64,000 nt of DNA from DATFVJ01 sp035517695 (GTDB lineage Bacteria > Actinomycetota > Actinomycetes > Streptosporangiales > Streptosporangiaceae): the NCBI GenBank assembly GCA_035517695.1, contig DATIYI010000326.1, positions 7,791 through 71,790 of the forward strand, in the 5' to 3' direction. The position numbers and the translations under genes are program-made. Under the pieces are notes generated by a model that was not told where the DNA came from, searched no databases, and saw only the letters and a program-made list of their open reading frames with translations. Positions 17,110-25,329 of this stretch are shown one piece after another. Numbering within the stretch: position 1 is the stretch's first letter; each line of letters opens with the position of its first letter.

Positions 17110-17934
17110 TCAGGGTAGCCAGGAGACCCGGCCATGCAGCGCCGCGTAGCCAACGAACGCGACCGAGTCGATCAGGGTGTGCGCGATGATCATCGGCATT
17201 ACCCTGCCCCAGCGGCGGTAGAGGACGCCGAAGATAGCGCCCATCGCGGCGTTGCCCGCGAAGCCGCCGAACCCCTGGTAGAGGTGATACGAGCCGCGCA
17301 ACACCGCGCTGAGCACGATCGCACGCCATGCGGGCCAGCCAAGCTGGTCAAGCCGATGGAGGAGATAGCCGAGAACGACCGATTCCTCCAGGATGCCGTT
17401 CTGCGCGGCAGACAGAATTAGCACCGGGATCCGCCACCACACCGCGGGCAGCGCCTCTGGCACGACGTTGAGATTTACCCCGAGGTGGAACGCAGCCAGG
17501 TAGAGCAGCAGTCCGCTACCGCCGATGACGGCGGCGAGCACCATCCCACGCAGGACGTCGGTGCCAGGGGTGCGCAGGTCCAGCCCGATCGCCGAGGCCC
17601 GCTCCCCCGACCTCACCAGCAGGTAGATGACGAGTGCCACCGGGGCAAGCGAGAGGGCTGTGCTGGTCAACTGCAGGGCGAGATCGAGCCATGGGCGGCC
17701 GGGGGCGAGCGAGCCGTTCAGCACGGCGTGCTGGTGGCGGAGCGCAGCGGGCCCAGTCAGCGAACCGATCAGCTCGACAAACGCCGTGACGCCGCTCGCG
17801 CCGAGCGAGACCGCGAAAACGACGAAGATCTCCCAGCCAACGAGCCTGCGGGGGAGCCTCGACGTGCCCACCTGGACGATCGTTGTCGTTGTAGCCCGAT
17901 CGCCGCCGGTGCTCTCCCCCTCGCCCAGCCTCAC
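17110..17934 (-). CDS. CPBP-family intramembrane glutamic protease
   Basis: Multi-pass membrane protein of 274 residues in the CAAX/bacteriocin-processing (Abi) family. The three family motifs are in order: EESVVLGYLLHRL (usual EExxxR, the catalytic glutamates), YHLYQGFGGF and the late HTLIDSVAF. Hydrophobic segments precede them (WEIFVVFAVSLGASGVTAFV, APVALVIYLLVRS, GMVLAAVIGGSGLLLYLAAF). The start is GTG at 17934; the first ~30 residues are polar. Substrate is unknown. It lies upstream of the trans-sulfuration gene with a hairpin between. Confidence 0.85.
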   Translation of the reverse strand: MRLGEGESTGGDRATTTTIVQVGTSRLPRRLVGWEIFVVFAVSLGASGVTAFVELIGSLTGPAALRHQHAVLNGSLAPGRPWLDLALQLTSTALSLAPVALVIYLLVRSGERASAIGLDLRTPGTDVLRGMVLAAVIGGSGLLLYLAAFHLGVNLNVVPEALPAVWWRIPVLILSAAQNGILEESVVLGYLLHRLDQLGWPAWRAIVLSAVLRGSYHLYQGFGGFAGNAAMGAIFGVLYRRWGRVMPMIIAHTLIDSVAFVGYAALHGRVSWLP

Positions 17935-18353
17935 GCCAGGACTCTAGCCGGGACGAGCGGCGTTCGTAACGGCGAAGGCTCCTGCGGCGGCTGGGCCAGC
18001 TGGGACTCGGCGAGCCCCACCGATCGCCCGTTGGTGGGGTTGCGGCCCCGCCGCTGGCCCATTGGTGGGTTGCCCTCGCCCCGAAACCGCGCCACGCGGC
18101 ACGACATCGTTGAGAACGTTGCCCAGCGGTGCTTGGGTGAACTGCTGTCACTATCAGCAATCAAGAGGTAGCGCTAAGAAATCCGCGCACGAATGTGCGG
18201 CGCCGTCGGGGTCCGAGTCTTGGCCACGCCGGTGTCTGGCCACGCCGGTGTCTGGCCACGCCGGTTTCTGGCCACCCCGGTTTCTGGCCACCCCGGTTTC
18301 TGGGCACCCGGTTTCTGGCTACCTCGGTTTTCAGGATCGAAGGGCGATTCTTC
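17935..18353. other. GH92 upstream region
   Basis: This divergent gap between the CPBP gene and GH92 holds the 16-bp tandem array described separately and otherwise no gene-like frame. A frame is open from 18195 through the array into GH92, but the signal peptide begins at 18354, so the array is 5'-untranslated or promoter DNA. Confidence 0.55.
18221..18331. repeat. 16-bp tandem repeat, 7 units, in the GH92 leader
   Basis: Seven units of the type TGGCCACGCCGGTGTC start at 18221, 18237, 18253, 18269, 18285, 18301 (15 bases) and 18316. The units drift progressively from left (CACGCCGGTGTC) to right (CTACCTCGGTTTT), as in an array that grew at one end. It ends 22 bases before the GH92 start codon, so copy number could affect mRNA leader length or spacing. 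Confidence 0.9.
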
Positions 18354-21257
18354 ATGGTGCGTCATCGCCGAAGAAGCCTCGTTCACGCGGTCGTGGCCCT
18401 CGGCAGCGCGGTCACCACCGTCACCGCGGCGGGCATCACGCCAGCACTGGCTCTGAGCCCGGCGAAGGATCCCGCCTCGCTGGTCAATCCGTTTATCGGC
18501 ACGTCGGGTTCTGTCGACGCGTTCCCTGGCCCTGACATGCCGTTCGGAATGATCCAGTGGAGCCCGGATACCGCACCCGAGCGGCCGGACGGCGGCGGGT
18601 ACTCCTTCGACAGCAGCAGGCTCGCAGGCTTCAGCCTGACCCACCTAAGCGGGCCCGGTTGTGGCGCCTATGGCGATGTGCCCATCTTGCCAACGATAGG
18701 CAAGATCGGCACATCGCCCAGCGCCGCGACCGCAACTTTCTCGCACGCCAATGAGTCGGCCCAGGCCGGCTACTACGCCGTCACGCTGGGCAATGGCATC
18801 ACGGTCAACCTCACCGACGCTGTCCGCGCGGGCATCGGCACGTTCAACTTCCCCGCCACCAAGCAGGCGAACCTGTTGCTCAAGCTCACGGGCAGCCAGG
18901 ATTCAGTCGACGGCACCAGCGCCCAGATCATCGGAAACAACGAGGTGAGCGGATCGGTGACGGCCGGGCACTTTTGTGGCGCGCCGAGTAGCTGGGAGCG
19001 GGACTACACGCTCCACTTCGTCATCTGCTTCGAGCAGCCGTTCACCGCGAGCGGCATCTGGGGAGGCACCGCGACCTCGACTGTTGTGCCAGGGAGACGA
19101 CGTCTCATCCAGCGCGCGACGCGGCGCGCGGCAGCGCCAGGTACACCTGCGCCGCACAGCTCACCAGCAGTGGCAGGCCCATCCGCGCCGCCGTCCACGG
19201 AATCCTTCGCCGGCCCCAAACCACTTTTGCCCGTGCCGCAGAACGTGTCGCCCGCGACGCATGGCGTCACCCCGCAGACCGCGTCAGGGGTCGCCAACCC
19301 TGGCGGTGTCTACCTGACCTTCGACACCACGAAGAGCCAAACGGTCGAAGCCAAGGTAGGGGTCTCTTTCACCAGCGACGCGCAGGCCAGCGCTAACCTG
19401 GGCGCGGAAATACCTGGCTGGAACTTCGGCCAGGTCAGGCAGGCCAGCCACCGCGCCTGGAACAAGCTCCTGAGCCGTCTGCAGATCTACGGTGGCTCGC
19501 AAGCGCAGCAGGTGCAGTTCTACACCGCGCTCTACCACGCACTGCTGCACCCGAACGTCATCAGCGACGCCAGTAGCCAGTACATGGGCTTCGACGGGCA
19601 GCTACACACGGCACCCGCCGGCCACGCGGAGTACGGGAACTACTCCGGCTGGGATATCTACCGCAGCCAGGTGCAGCTTGCCGCGATGGTCGCGCCGCAG
19701 CAGACCAGCGACTCGATCAGGTCGATGCTGGACGACTACACACAGACCGGCAGGCTGCCCAAGTGGAATATCGGCGGCGGCGAGTCGTATGTCATGGTCG
19801 GCGATCCGGCCGACCCGATTATCGCGGGCGGGTACGCGTTCGGCGCCAGAGACTTCGACACGGCGGACGCTCTCAAGGCGATGATCACCGAGGCGACCCG
19901 GCCGAACAGCATCAGGCCCGGACTCGCCGAGTTGCAGCAGTACGGTTACCTGCCCTACAACCACGCGCACGAATGCTGTAACTTCTACGGCCCGGTCTCG
20001 ACCCAGCTTGAGTACGACACCGCAGATTACGCGATCGCGTCTTTGGCCAGGGCGACCGGTGACGTCGCCGACTACACCAAGCTCGCCACGATGGCGCAGA
20101 GCTGGCAGAACGTCTTCGATACGGGGACCGGCTACCTGCGGGCGAAGCTGGTGGGCGGTCAATGGCTGGGCAGCTTTACCCCCGCCACCAGGGCAGGTTT
20201 CGTGGAAGGCACGTCGGCGCAGTACACGCCGATGGTTCCGTTCAACCTGCAAGCGCTGATCAGCGCGCGGGGCGGCGGCCAGGCGTGGATCAGCTACCTG
20301 AACAGCCTGCTTGCCAACATCACCAAGCCCGGTCCTGACAACGCCAACCTGAGCAACGAGCCGAGCCTGGAAATCCCGTGGGAGTACGACTACGCTGGCG
20401 CGCCCTACCTGACCCAGCGGATCGTCCGCGAAGCGCAGCAAAGTCGGTACTTCGACGCGCCCGTCGGCCAATTCGGCAATGATGACCTCGGCGCCATGAG
20501 TTCCTGGTACGTCTGGTCCGAGCTCGGCTTCTACCCGCAGACTCCGGGCACGACGACGCTCGCGCTCGCCAGCCCCGTGTTCCGGAAGGCGGTCGTGCAC
20601 CTGGCCGACGGCGCCGCGATCACCATCAAGGCACCTGGAGCGCAGGTCGCGGCGCCGTACATAGCTGGCCTTACTGTTAACGGCGAGCCGTGGGACAAGG
20701 CCTACGTCGACTACGGGTCGCTTGCTAAGGGCGCGACCCTCGACTACGACCTGGCCACGACGCCTGACACCTCCTGGGCGAGCGGCCCGGACGCGGCGCC
20801 GCCTTCTGACCCAACGGGTGAGCAGCCTGCCCTCACCTCGGTGACGCCGTCGGCTGGCCTGGTCCTTGCACCAGGCTCGCAGCGCAGCGCGTCGTTCAAG
20901 GTCACCAACCTGACCGGCCGCGGCCTCACCGTGACCTGGGCGGCGCGCGCTGCGACCGGTGTCACGGCCAGCCCTGCCAGCGGGTCTGTCACGGTGCCCG
21001 CGGGCTCGTCTGGCTTGGCGGCGGTGCGGGTCACGGCCGGGCAAACCGACGGCAGCTACCCGGTAGCCTTCACCGCCAGGACAGGATCCGGGGCCACCCT
21101 GCGGGGCGCGACGCTCGCCGCAGATGTCGCGCGGCCCGGCCAGCTATGGCCCTCTACGACAGCACCGGCGTCTCGGCCGACAGGCAGCGGGTCGGATCCG
21201 GTTTCGACGCCTACGGGAACCTCTACTCCGCGAACGCGCTCGCGGCTGCGGGCGTGA
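18354..21257 (+). CDS. Secreted GH92 alpha-1,2-mannosidase, C-terminus frameshifted
   Basis: Exported glycoside hydrolase family 92 enzyme, expected to trim alpha-mannans from fungal or yeast glycans. The signal peptide runs MVRHRRRSLVHAVVALGSAV into ALALSPAKDP. Family landmarks are VNPFIGTSG, PGPDMPFGMIQWSPDT, the YLPYNHAHECC block, QLEYDTADYAIASLA, GFVEGTSAQYTPMVPFN and FGNDDLGAMSSWYVWSELGF. Around residues 240-315 is a Pro/Ala/Arg-rich insert not usual in the family. After NEW3-like repeats the frame goes wrong near 21145 (CAGCT then ATGGCC lacks one base) and stops at 21257; the rest of the domain continues in other frames to 21710. The catalytic part is intact. Start chosen by signal peptide. 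Confidence 0.88.
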   Translation: MVRHRRRSLVHAVVALGSAVTTVTAAGITPALALSPAKDPASLVNPFIGTSGSVDAFPGPDMPFGMIQWSPDTAPERPDGGGYSFDSSRLAGFSLTHLSGPGCGAYGDVPILPTIGKIGTSPSAATATFSHANESAQAGYYAVTLGNGITVNLTDAVRAGIGTFNFPATKQANLLLKLTGSQDSVDGTSAQIIGNNEVSGSVTAGHFCGAPSSWERDYTLHFVICFEQPFTASGIWGGTATSTVVPGRRRLIQRATRRAAAPGTPAPHSSPAVAGPSAPPSTESFAGPKPLLPVPQNVSPATHGVTPQTASGVANPGGVYLTFDTTKSQTVEAKVGVSFTSDAQASANLGAEIPGWNFGQVRQASHRAWNKLLSRLQIYGGSQAQQVQFYTALYHALLHPNVISDASSQYMGFDGQLHTAPAGHAEYGNYSGWDIYRSQVQLAAMVAPQQTSDSIRSMLDDYTQTGRLPKWNIGGGESYVMVGDPADPIIAGGYAFGARDFDTADALKAMITEATRPNSIRPGLAELQQYGYLPYNHAHECCNFYGPVSTQLEYDTADYAIASLARATGDVADYTKLATMAQSWQNVFDTGTGYLRAKLVGGQWLGSFTPATRAGFVEGTSAQYTPMVPFNLQALISARGGGQAWISYLNSLLANITKPGPDNANLSNEPSLEIPWEYDYAGAPYLTQRIVREAQQSRYFDAPVGQFGNDDLGAMSSWYVWSELGFYPQTPGTTTLALASPVFRKAVVHLADGAAITIKAPGAQVAAPYIAGLTVNGEPWDKAYVDYGSLAKGATLDYDLATTPDTSWASGPDAAPPSDPTGEQPALTSVTPSAGLVLAPGSQRSASFKVTNLTGRGLTVTWAARAATGVTASPASGSVTVPAGSSGLAAVRVTAGQTDGSYPVAFTARTGSGATLRGATLAADVARPGQLWPSTTAPASRPTGSGSDPVSTPTGTSTPRTRSRLRA

Positions 21258-21710
21258 CGCCCGTGCGCCGCGGTCACATCGGGTGGCGTCAGTTACACCT
21301 GGCCCGACGTCCCGGCAGGCCAGGCTGACAACATCGTGGCCGCCGGCCAGACGATCCCGGTGGCGTTCCCCGCGGGCAGCACCACGATCGGCCTGCTGGG
21401 CAGCGCCGACAACGGGGCTAAGTCCGGCGCGGCGGGAACGCTGACGGTCAGCTATACGGATGGAAGCAGCCGGCAGATTCCGATCGCGTTCAGCGACTGG
21501 ACGCTCGGCGGGGGCGCAGACGCGCTGCTGCCGGGCGACAAGATCGTCGCGCGGTTGCCGTACCGCAACACCGTCGCAGGCCGCAGGCAGCACGTCAGCA
21601 CGTACGCCTTCAGCACGAGCGTGCCGCTGCAGGCGGGCAAGTCCGTGGCCAGTGTGACGCTGCCTGGCGCGAGCGGCGCCATCCACGTGTTCGCGATCGG
21701 GGCCGGCTGA
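21145..21710 (+). pseudogene. Displaced C-terminal domain of GH92 (two compensating 1-bp shifts)
   Basis: From ATG at 21146 the sequence reads MALYDSTGVSADRQRVGSGF and AYGNLYSANALAAAGVTP, then near 21266-21275 the frame returns to that of the upstream gene and reads VTSGGVSYTWPDVPAGQADN, IVAAGQTIPVAFPAG and SDWTLGGGADALLPGD to a TGA at 21708-21710. This is the accessory beta domain normally found at the end of secreted actinobacterial GH92 enzymes. One base appears lost near 21145 and one gained near 21270, so the downstream 145 residues are back in register but cut off by the TGA at 21255-21257. Either sequencing errors or a recent lesion. Confidence 0.75.
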
Positions 21711-21893
21711 GCCGAGGCCGCCGCCTGGAATGACCCCAACCGATCGGTGGATGCGGGCACGTCATCCGGCTGACCTCGCCGGTCAGTCCTGCCGCGTCGC
21801 GACGTAACCGCGCGGGCGATGCGCACACGGTGCTCCAGTTGCGACGCTCGATGAGGTGCCAACGAGGCACCCATGGAGGAGGACCAGGCGAGC

Positions 21894-22040
21894 ATGGCAA
21901 CCGTCATCGAGGTCGAGAACCTGCACAAGAACTACGGCGACGCGGTCGCCGTCGACGACGTCTCATTCACCGTGGCGGAGGGCGAGATCTTCGGGATCCT
22001 CGGCCCCAACGGCGCGGGCAAAACGACCACGGTCGAGTCC
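21894..22040 (+). pseudogene. 5' fragment of an ABC transporter ATP-binding gene
   Basis: From the ATG at 21894 the frame reads MATVIEVENLHKNYGDAVAV, DDVSFTVAEGEIFGILGPNG and AGKTTTVES, a textbook ABC ATPase N-terminus with Walker A GPNGAGKTT. Homology ends right after GKTTTVE; no Q-loop, signature or Walker B follows. The frame stays open to 22484 but as nonsense. The break coincides with a small palindrome and the start of LuxR-like sequence in another frame. Confidence 0.8.
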
Positions 22041-22047
22041 ACTCGAC
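22032..22047. repeat. Palindrome at the ABC/LuxR junction
   Basis: GTCGAGT (22032-22038) and ACTCGAC (22041-22047) are perfect inverted arms with a 2-base centre. They lie exactly where ABC ATPase homology stops and LuxR homology starts, so the site probably marks the deletion or recombination junction. Confidence 0.6.
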
Positions 22048-22275
22048 CAGGTGCGCGCGCCCGCGCAGGAACTGCTCAGCCAGCGAGAATACGAGGTGCT
22101 CGAGTTGGTCGCCCGCGGCAGGACCAACCGCGAGGCTGCCGCCCAGCTGTTCATCAGCGAGGCCACGGTCAAGACGCATCTGCTGCACATCTACGCCAAG
22201 CTCGGCGTGAGCGACCGCGCCGCGGCCGTCGCAGAGGCCTTCGACCGGGGTTTGCTCACCCCAGGCACCCGCTGA
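22042..22275 (+). pseudogene. 3' fragment of a LuxR-family regulator
   Basis: In a frame different from the ABC fragment, the sequence encodes LDQVRAPAQELLSQREYEVL, ELVARGRTNREAAAQLFISE and ATVKTHLLHIYAKLGVSDRA, ending at a stop at 22273-22275. This is a complete LuxR/NarL-type helix-turn-helix with the usual tail, but its receiver or other N-terminal domain is missing. A product could only arise by translation through the out-of-frame ABC start, so it is most likely dead. It converges on the iron permease gene. Confidence 0.8.
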
Positions 22276-22292
22276 CAACCCGCCCGCACGGG

Positions 22293-22310
22293 CCAGGGCA
22301 CCGTGCCTGG
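22293..22310. terminator. Dyad between convergent LuxR fragment and iron permease
   Basis: CCAGGGCACCGTGCCTGG is an almost perfect dyad 17 bases past the permease stop as read on the minus strand, and part of it is repeated immediately after (CACCGTGCCTGG twice). No T-run. A bidirectional terminator is plausible. Confidence 0.4.
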
Positions 22311-22326
22311 CACCGTGCCTGGGCGG

Positions 22327-23175
22327 CTAGGCCTTGTTGCCAGCGGCGCTGGCGTGTCGGGTCCGTCCGGTCATCCTGGACCGGAGCCCCAGGTAGGCGA
22401 TTACGGCGACCGCCAGGTAGGCGACGTAGACCGTCAGTTGAAGCGGTGTTGGCGCATCGCTGTAGCCGAAGAAGCTGTGCATGACGTCGCCGAAGGCGCT
22501 TTCCTCCGACAGCACGCTGGTCGTGTGCCACATCGGCGAAGCCAGCACTGGCAACCAGCCCAGCTCCTGCAGGTTCTGCACGGAGTCAGCGAGTAGCCCT
22601 GCGGCGAAGACCATGAGTAGCACGCCGATCACGGTGAAGAACCGGGCAAGGTTGAGCCTGTGGCCGAGCCGGTAAATTACGAACGCGACCGCCAGCGAGC
22701 CTGCCAGCCCGATCGCAGCGCCGCTCAGTGCGCCAGCAGCGGTGGTAGAGAACACGATGGCCAGCGTGAATACGACCGTCTCCAAGCCCTCGCGGCCGAC
22801 AGCCTGGAAGGCAAGCAGCCCGAGCCCGAGCCGGGCCCTGCCGTCGAGCGCCGCGTCCGCGCGGGCACGTAGCTCCTTGGAGAGCGAGCGGGCGTGGTTT
22901 TGCATCCAGAACGTCATGTAGGTGAGGACACCAGCCGCGAGCAGGTAGGTAGCCGTTTCGAAAATCGTCTGCGCCCTGGAGCCGTCATAGCTGCGGATCG
23001 TCTCGTATGCGATGACGCCGCCCGCGGTCGCCAGCACGAGGGCGGCACCTACGCCGACGAATACGTCACGGAAGTGGTCGCGCTGCCCGATACGGTTAAG
23101 GTACGCGAGCAGGATTGCCACGATCATGCTGGCCTCGACGCCTTCGCGCAAGAAGATGACGAGCGTTGCGAGCAT
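22327..23175 (-). CDS. efeU: FTR1-family iron permease (EfeU-like)
   Basis: Seven-helix cytoplasmic-membrane iron permease of 282 residues. The two ligand motifs are REGVEA at 10-15 and REGLE at 128-132, both in predicted helices, as in FTR1/EfeU. The ATG at 23175 has a GGGAGG ribosome site; the longer frame to 23211 is ruled out because that codon lies inside an iron box. No efeO or efeB gene follows (downstream is the LuxR remnant), so oxidative partners are absent locally. The box upstream predicts repression by an IdeR/DtxR-type regulator when iron is sufficient. Confidence 0.92.
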   Translation of the reverse strand: MLATLVIFLREGVEASMIVAILLAYLNRIGQRDHFRDVFVGVGAALVLATAGGVIAYETIRSYDGSRAQTIFETATYLLAAGVLTYMTFWMQNHARSLSKELRARADAALDGRARLGLGLLAFQAVGREGLETVVFTLAIVFSTTAAGALSGAAIGLAGSLAVAFVIYRLGHRLNLARFFTVIGVLLMVFAAGLLADSVQNLQELGWLPVLASPMWHTTSVLSEESAFGDVMHSFFGYSDAPTPLQLTVYVAYLAVAVIAYLGLRSRMTGRTRHASAAGNKA

Positions 23176-23198
23176 GTCAGCGGCCTCCCGCAGGCAAC

Positions 23199-23217
23199 TA
23201 AGGTTAGGCATACCTTA
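23199..23217. promoter_or_regulatory. IdeR/DtxR-type iron box
   Basis: TAAGGTTAGGCATACCTTA matches the 19-bp mycobacterial IdeR consensus TTAGGTTAGGCTAACCTAA at 15 positions and is a strong dyad. It sits 24 bases upstream of the iron permease start codon, an operator position. It could also influence the divergent LLM gene, whose start is ~375 bases away beyond a GC-rich array. Confidence 0.8.
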
Positions 23218-23312
23218 GTCCATTGGCATGCGCCTAGGCAGTGGGTCCGGTTAACCCTACGCGTGGGCCGCCCGTGGGTACGCCCGGGGCATCGAGCCGA
23301 TCGCGAGCGGGC

Positions 23313-23501
23313 GGCACGGCCGGCCCGGGACGGCGGCACGGCCGGCCCGGGACGGCGGCACGGCCGGCGCGGAACGGCGGCACGGCCGGCGCGGAACGGC
23401 GGCACGGCCGGCGCGGAACGGCGGCACGGCCGGCGCGGAACGGCGGCACGGCCGGCCCGGGACGGCGGCACGGCCGGCCCGGGACGGCGGCTCGGGACGG
23501 C
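23313..23501. repeat. 22-bp GC-only tandem array, 8 full units plus partials
   Basis: Units start every 22 bases from 23313 to 23467. Units 1, 2, 7 and 8 contain CGGCCCGGGACGGC (type A), units 3-6 contain CGGCGCGGAACGGC (type B), giving the symmetric order AABBBBAA, then shortened units to 23501. The array fills most of the gap between the divergent iron permease and LLM oxidoreductase genes. Frames read through it as Arg/Gly/Ala repeats, but the genes start outside it. Confidence 0.92.
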
Positions 23502-23591
23502 GGCACGGACGGCAGGCCGCGGCGCGGTCGCGAGCCCGACTGGGTGCCGGGCGCGCCGGCCGCGACGGAGCCGGGCAGTAAGGTGTCGCGC

Positions 23592-24533
23592 ATGCGCATC
23601 GGATTCGGCCTGCCGGTGGCGGGCGCCTGGGCACACCCGGAGGTCCTGGCCGACTTCGCCAGCCGCGCGGATGATCTTGGCTATGACTCTTTGTGGGCAT
23701 TTCAGCGGCTGCTCGTGCCCGCGGACGACGAACCCGCGCCGGTTTACCGCAGCGTGCTCGACCCGCTGGTCTCGCTCGGTTTCGCCGCCGCACGGACGTC
23801 GCGGATCAGGCTTGGCGTCTCCATCATCAACATCCCCTTTGTGTCCCCCGCTCTGCTCGCCAAGCAGGCCGCCACCGTCGATGTGCTTTCCGGCGGCCGG
23901 CTGGACCTCGGCCTCGGGGTGGGCTGGTCCCTCATCGAGTTCACGGCCAGTGGCGCGGACACCGCGCGCAGGGGTGCGCGGGCGCAGGAGTACCTTGCCG
24001 CACTCACCACGCTGTGGGCGGATGAGATCAGCGAGTTCCACGGCGACTTCTACGAGATTCCGCCGAGCCGGATGGCCCCTAAGCCGGTGCAGCGGCCCGG
24101 GCCTCCGGTCCTGCTCGGCGGTATGGTACCCGCCGCGCTGCGCAGGGCAGGACGGCTCGCGGCCGGGTGGCTGAGCAGCAGCCGCGCCGACCTCGCCAAT
24201 ATCGCCGAGCAGGCCGCGATCGTTCGCGGCGCCGCGGAGGAAGCCGGCCGCGATCCGGCGATGGTGCGCGTGGTCTGCCGCGGTGTCGTTCAAGCCGGCG
24301 CGTTCGTGGGAGCCACCGGGGAAAGAGCCGCCGACCGGCCGCGGCTTGCGGGTTCCTACGACCAGATCCGCGAGGACACGGCCTGGCTGGAAACACAGGG
24401 CGTGACAGAGGTGTTCTACGACCTCAACTGGGATCCGCTGATCGGATCGCCCGACACCGACCCCGCGGCCGCCACCGAGCGCGCCGGTGAGATCCTCGAA
24501 GCCCTCGCACCGGGCAGTAGCACAGTCCCGTAG
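23592..24533 (+). CDS. LLM-class (F420-dependent) oxidoreductase
   Basis: Luciferase-like TIM-barrel oxidoreductase of 313 residues, probably using F420 or FMN. The start MRIGFGLPVAGAWAHPEVLA, GYDSLWAFQRLLVP, the SGGRLDLGLGVGW block, PVLLGGMVPAALRRAGRLAAG and the C-terminal GVTEVFYDLNWDP fit the actinobacterial TIGR036xx-type group. The ATG at 23592 has an AAGGTG ribosome site; a longer in-frame extension from 23241 is just the GC array. Substrate unknown. It stands alone on the plus strand. Confidence 0.85.
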   Translation: MRIGFGLPVAGAWAHPEVLADFASRADDLGYDSLWAFQRLLVPADDEPAPVYRSVLDPLVSLGFAAARTSRIRLGVSIINIPFVSPALLAKQAATVDVLSGGRLDLGLGVGWSLIEFTASGADTARRGARAQEYLAALTTLWADEISEFHGDFYEIPPSRMAPKPVQRPGPPVLLGGMVPAALRRAGRLAAGWLSSSRADLANIAEQAAIVRGAAEEAGRDPAMVRVVCRGVVQAGAFVGATGERAADRPRLAGSYDQIREDTAWLETQGVTEVFYDLNWDPLIGSPDTDPAAATERAGEILEALAPGSSTVP

Positions 24534-24598
24534 GCGTCCCGCGCTAACTTCCGCGTCGGCCGCTCACCCATACCGCAGCAGCCAACCCGGCCGACCGC

Positions 24599-24784
24599 TC
24601 ACTCCTGCCAGCCGGATTCGTACAGCGCGCAGTCCAGCCTGGCGACGAAGAAGCTTGCGGCCTCGTCGCTGAGACACGGCGGCGGCTCAATCTTCAACAC
24701 GTTGCGCGCATCACCAGCCGGTTGCGTGATCACGCCAGCGCGTATCCCCTCGCCGACCTGCCGGGGCAGGTGACAGGCCAGGGC
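24599..24784 (-). pseudogene. C-terminal fragment of a class III aminotransferase
   Basis: The minus-strand frame encodes GIRAGVITQPAGDARNVLKI then EPPPCLSDEAASFFVARLDC ending ESGWQE, which is the last ~60 residues of class III PLP aminotransferases (the NVLKIxPPLCL segment). Everything before it, including the PLP lysine, is absent. The frame runs on to 24988 without homology and overlaps the small plus-strand gene at 24870. A remnant of a deleted gene. Confidence 0.65.
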
Positions 24785-24869
24785 GTCTTCATGAGGCACA
24801 CTAAGGAGGACGTGCCAGCCGTGGCACCCGGTATGGAACGGCCGTGAACGGCCAGGAAGGTGGGCCGCC

Positions 24870-25088
24870 ATGAGCAGGACGGCGGCAGCAGAATTAGCAC
24901 GGCTCAAGGTGCGGTTCGCCGGGTGGTCCATCCGGCCCGTCCAGCGCGGCGAGGGATTCACCGCACAGCAGAAGAAGGGCAAGCGCAAGAGCCCGAAGCC
25001 GCCTGTCAGGATTCATGCGCGCACCGTCTCGGGGCTCGGTGCGAAGCTGGCGGAACAAGAGGGCCGACGAGAACCTGGGCCATCGTGA
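24870..25088 (+). CDS. Small actinobacterial hypothetical protein
   Basis: A 72-residue protein beginning MSRTAAAELARLKVRFAGWS then IRPVQRGEGFTAQQ, a Lys-rich stretch KKGKRKSPKPP and IHARTVSGLGAKLAEQEGRR. The layout (helix, WSI strand, TA strand, final helix) resembles short uncharacterised actinobacterial proteins often encoded beside HTH regulators. AGGAAGG lies ~10 bases before the ATG. An 11-codon frame starting at a GTG just upstream follows a strong AAGGAGG. Function unknown; no partner adjacent. Confidence 0.5.
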   Translation: MSRTAAAELARLKVRFAGWSIRPVQRGEGFTAQQKKGKRKSPKPPVRIHARTVSGLGAKLAEQEGRREPGPS

Positions 25089-25329
25089 CGGCAGGCACCC
25101 GCCACGACCAGGCGATGCCCTCCGGGTTCGGCCGGCCGCTGGCTGGGCTGACCGCGGGCCTGGAGCACTGCCGTGCCCGGAGGACTGCCGTTACCGCGCC
25201 ACGACCTGATGCTTCCGCTCCGCCCGCACGTACGGCTGACCGGCTTACGCTGCGGGTCCGCGGCATTGGACGCCGGCGAATCCGGCGCGCTGCCTGCCCA
25301 CCGTAACGCGGCGGGAATAGCCTGGGCCC

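Noticed and set aside
19602..21044. 480-codon minus-strand open frame opposite GH92
   Set aside because: It is antisense to a strong family match, has no domain resemblance and is the GC-bias shadow expected in high-GC DNA.
18221..23501. CRISPR array
   Set aside because: The repeats are head-to-tail without unique spacers, and no cas genes are present.
23241..23591. N-terminal 117-residue extension of the LLM oxidoreductase
   Set aside because: It is the translation of the GC-rich array; the family start and ribosome site are at 23592.
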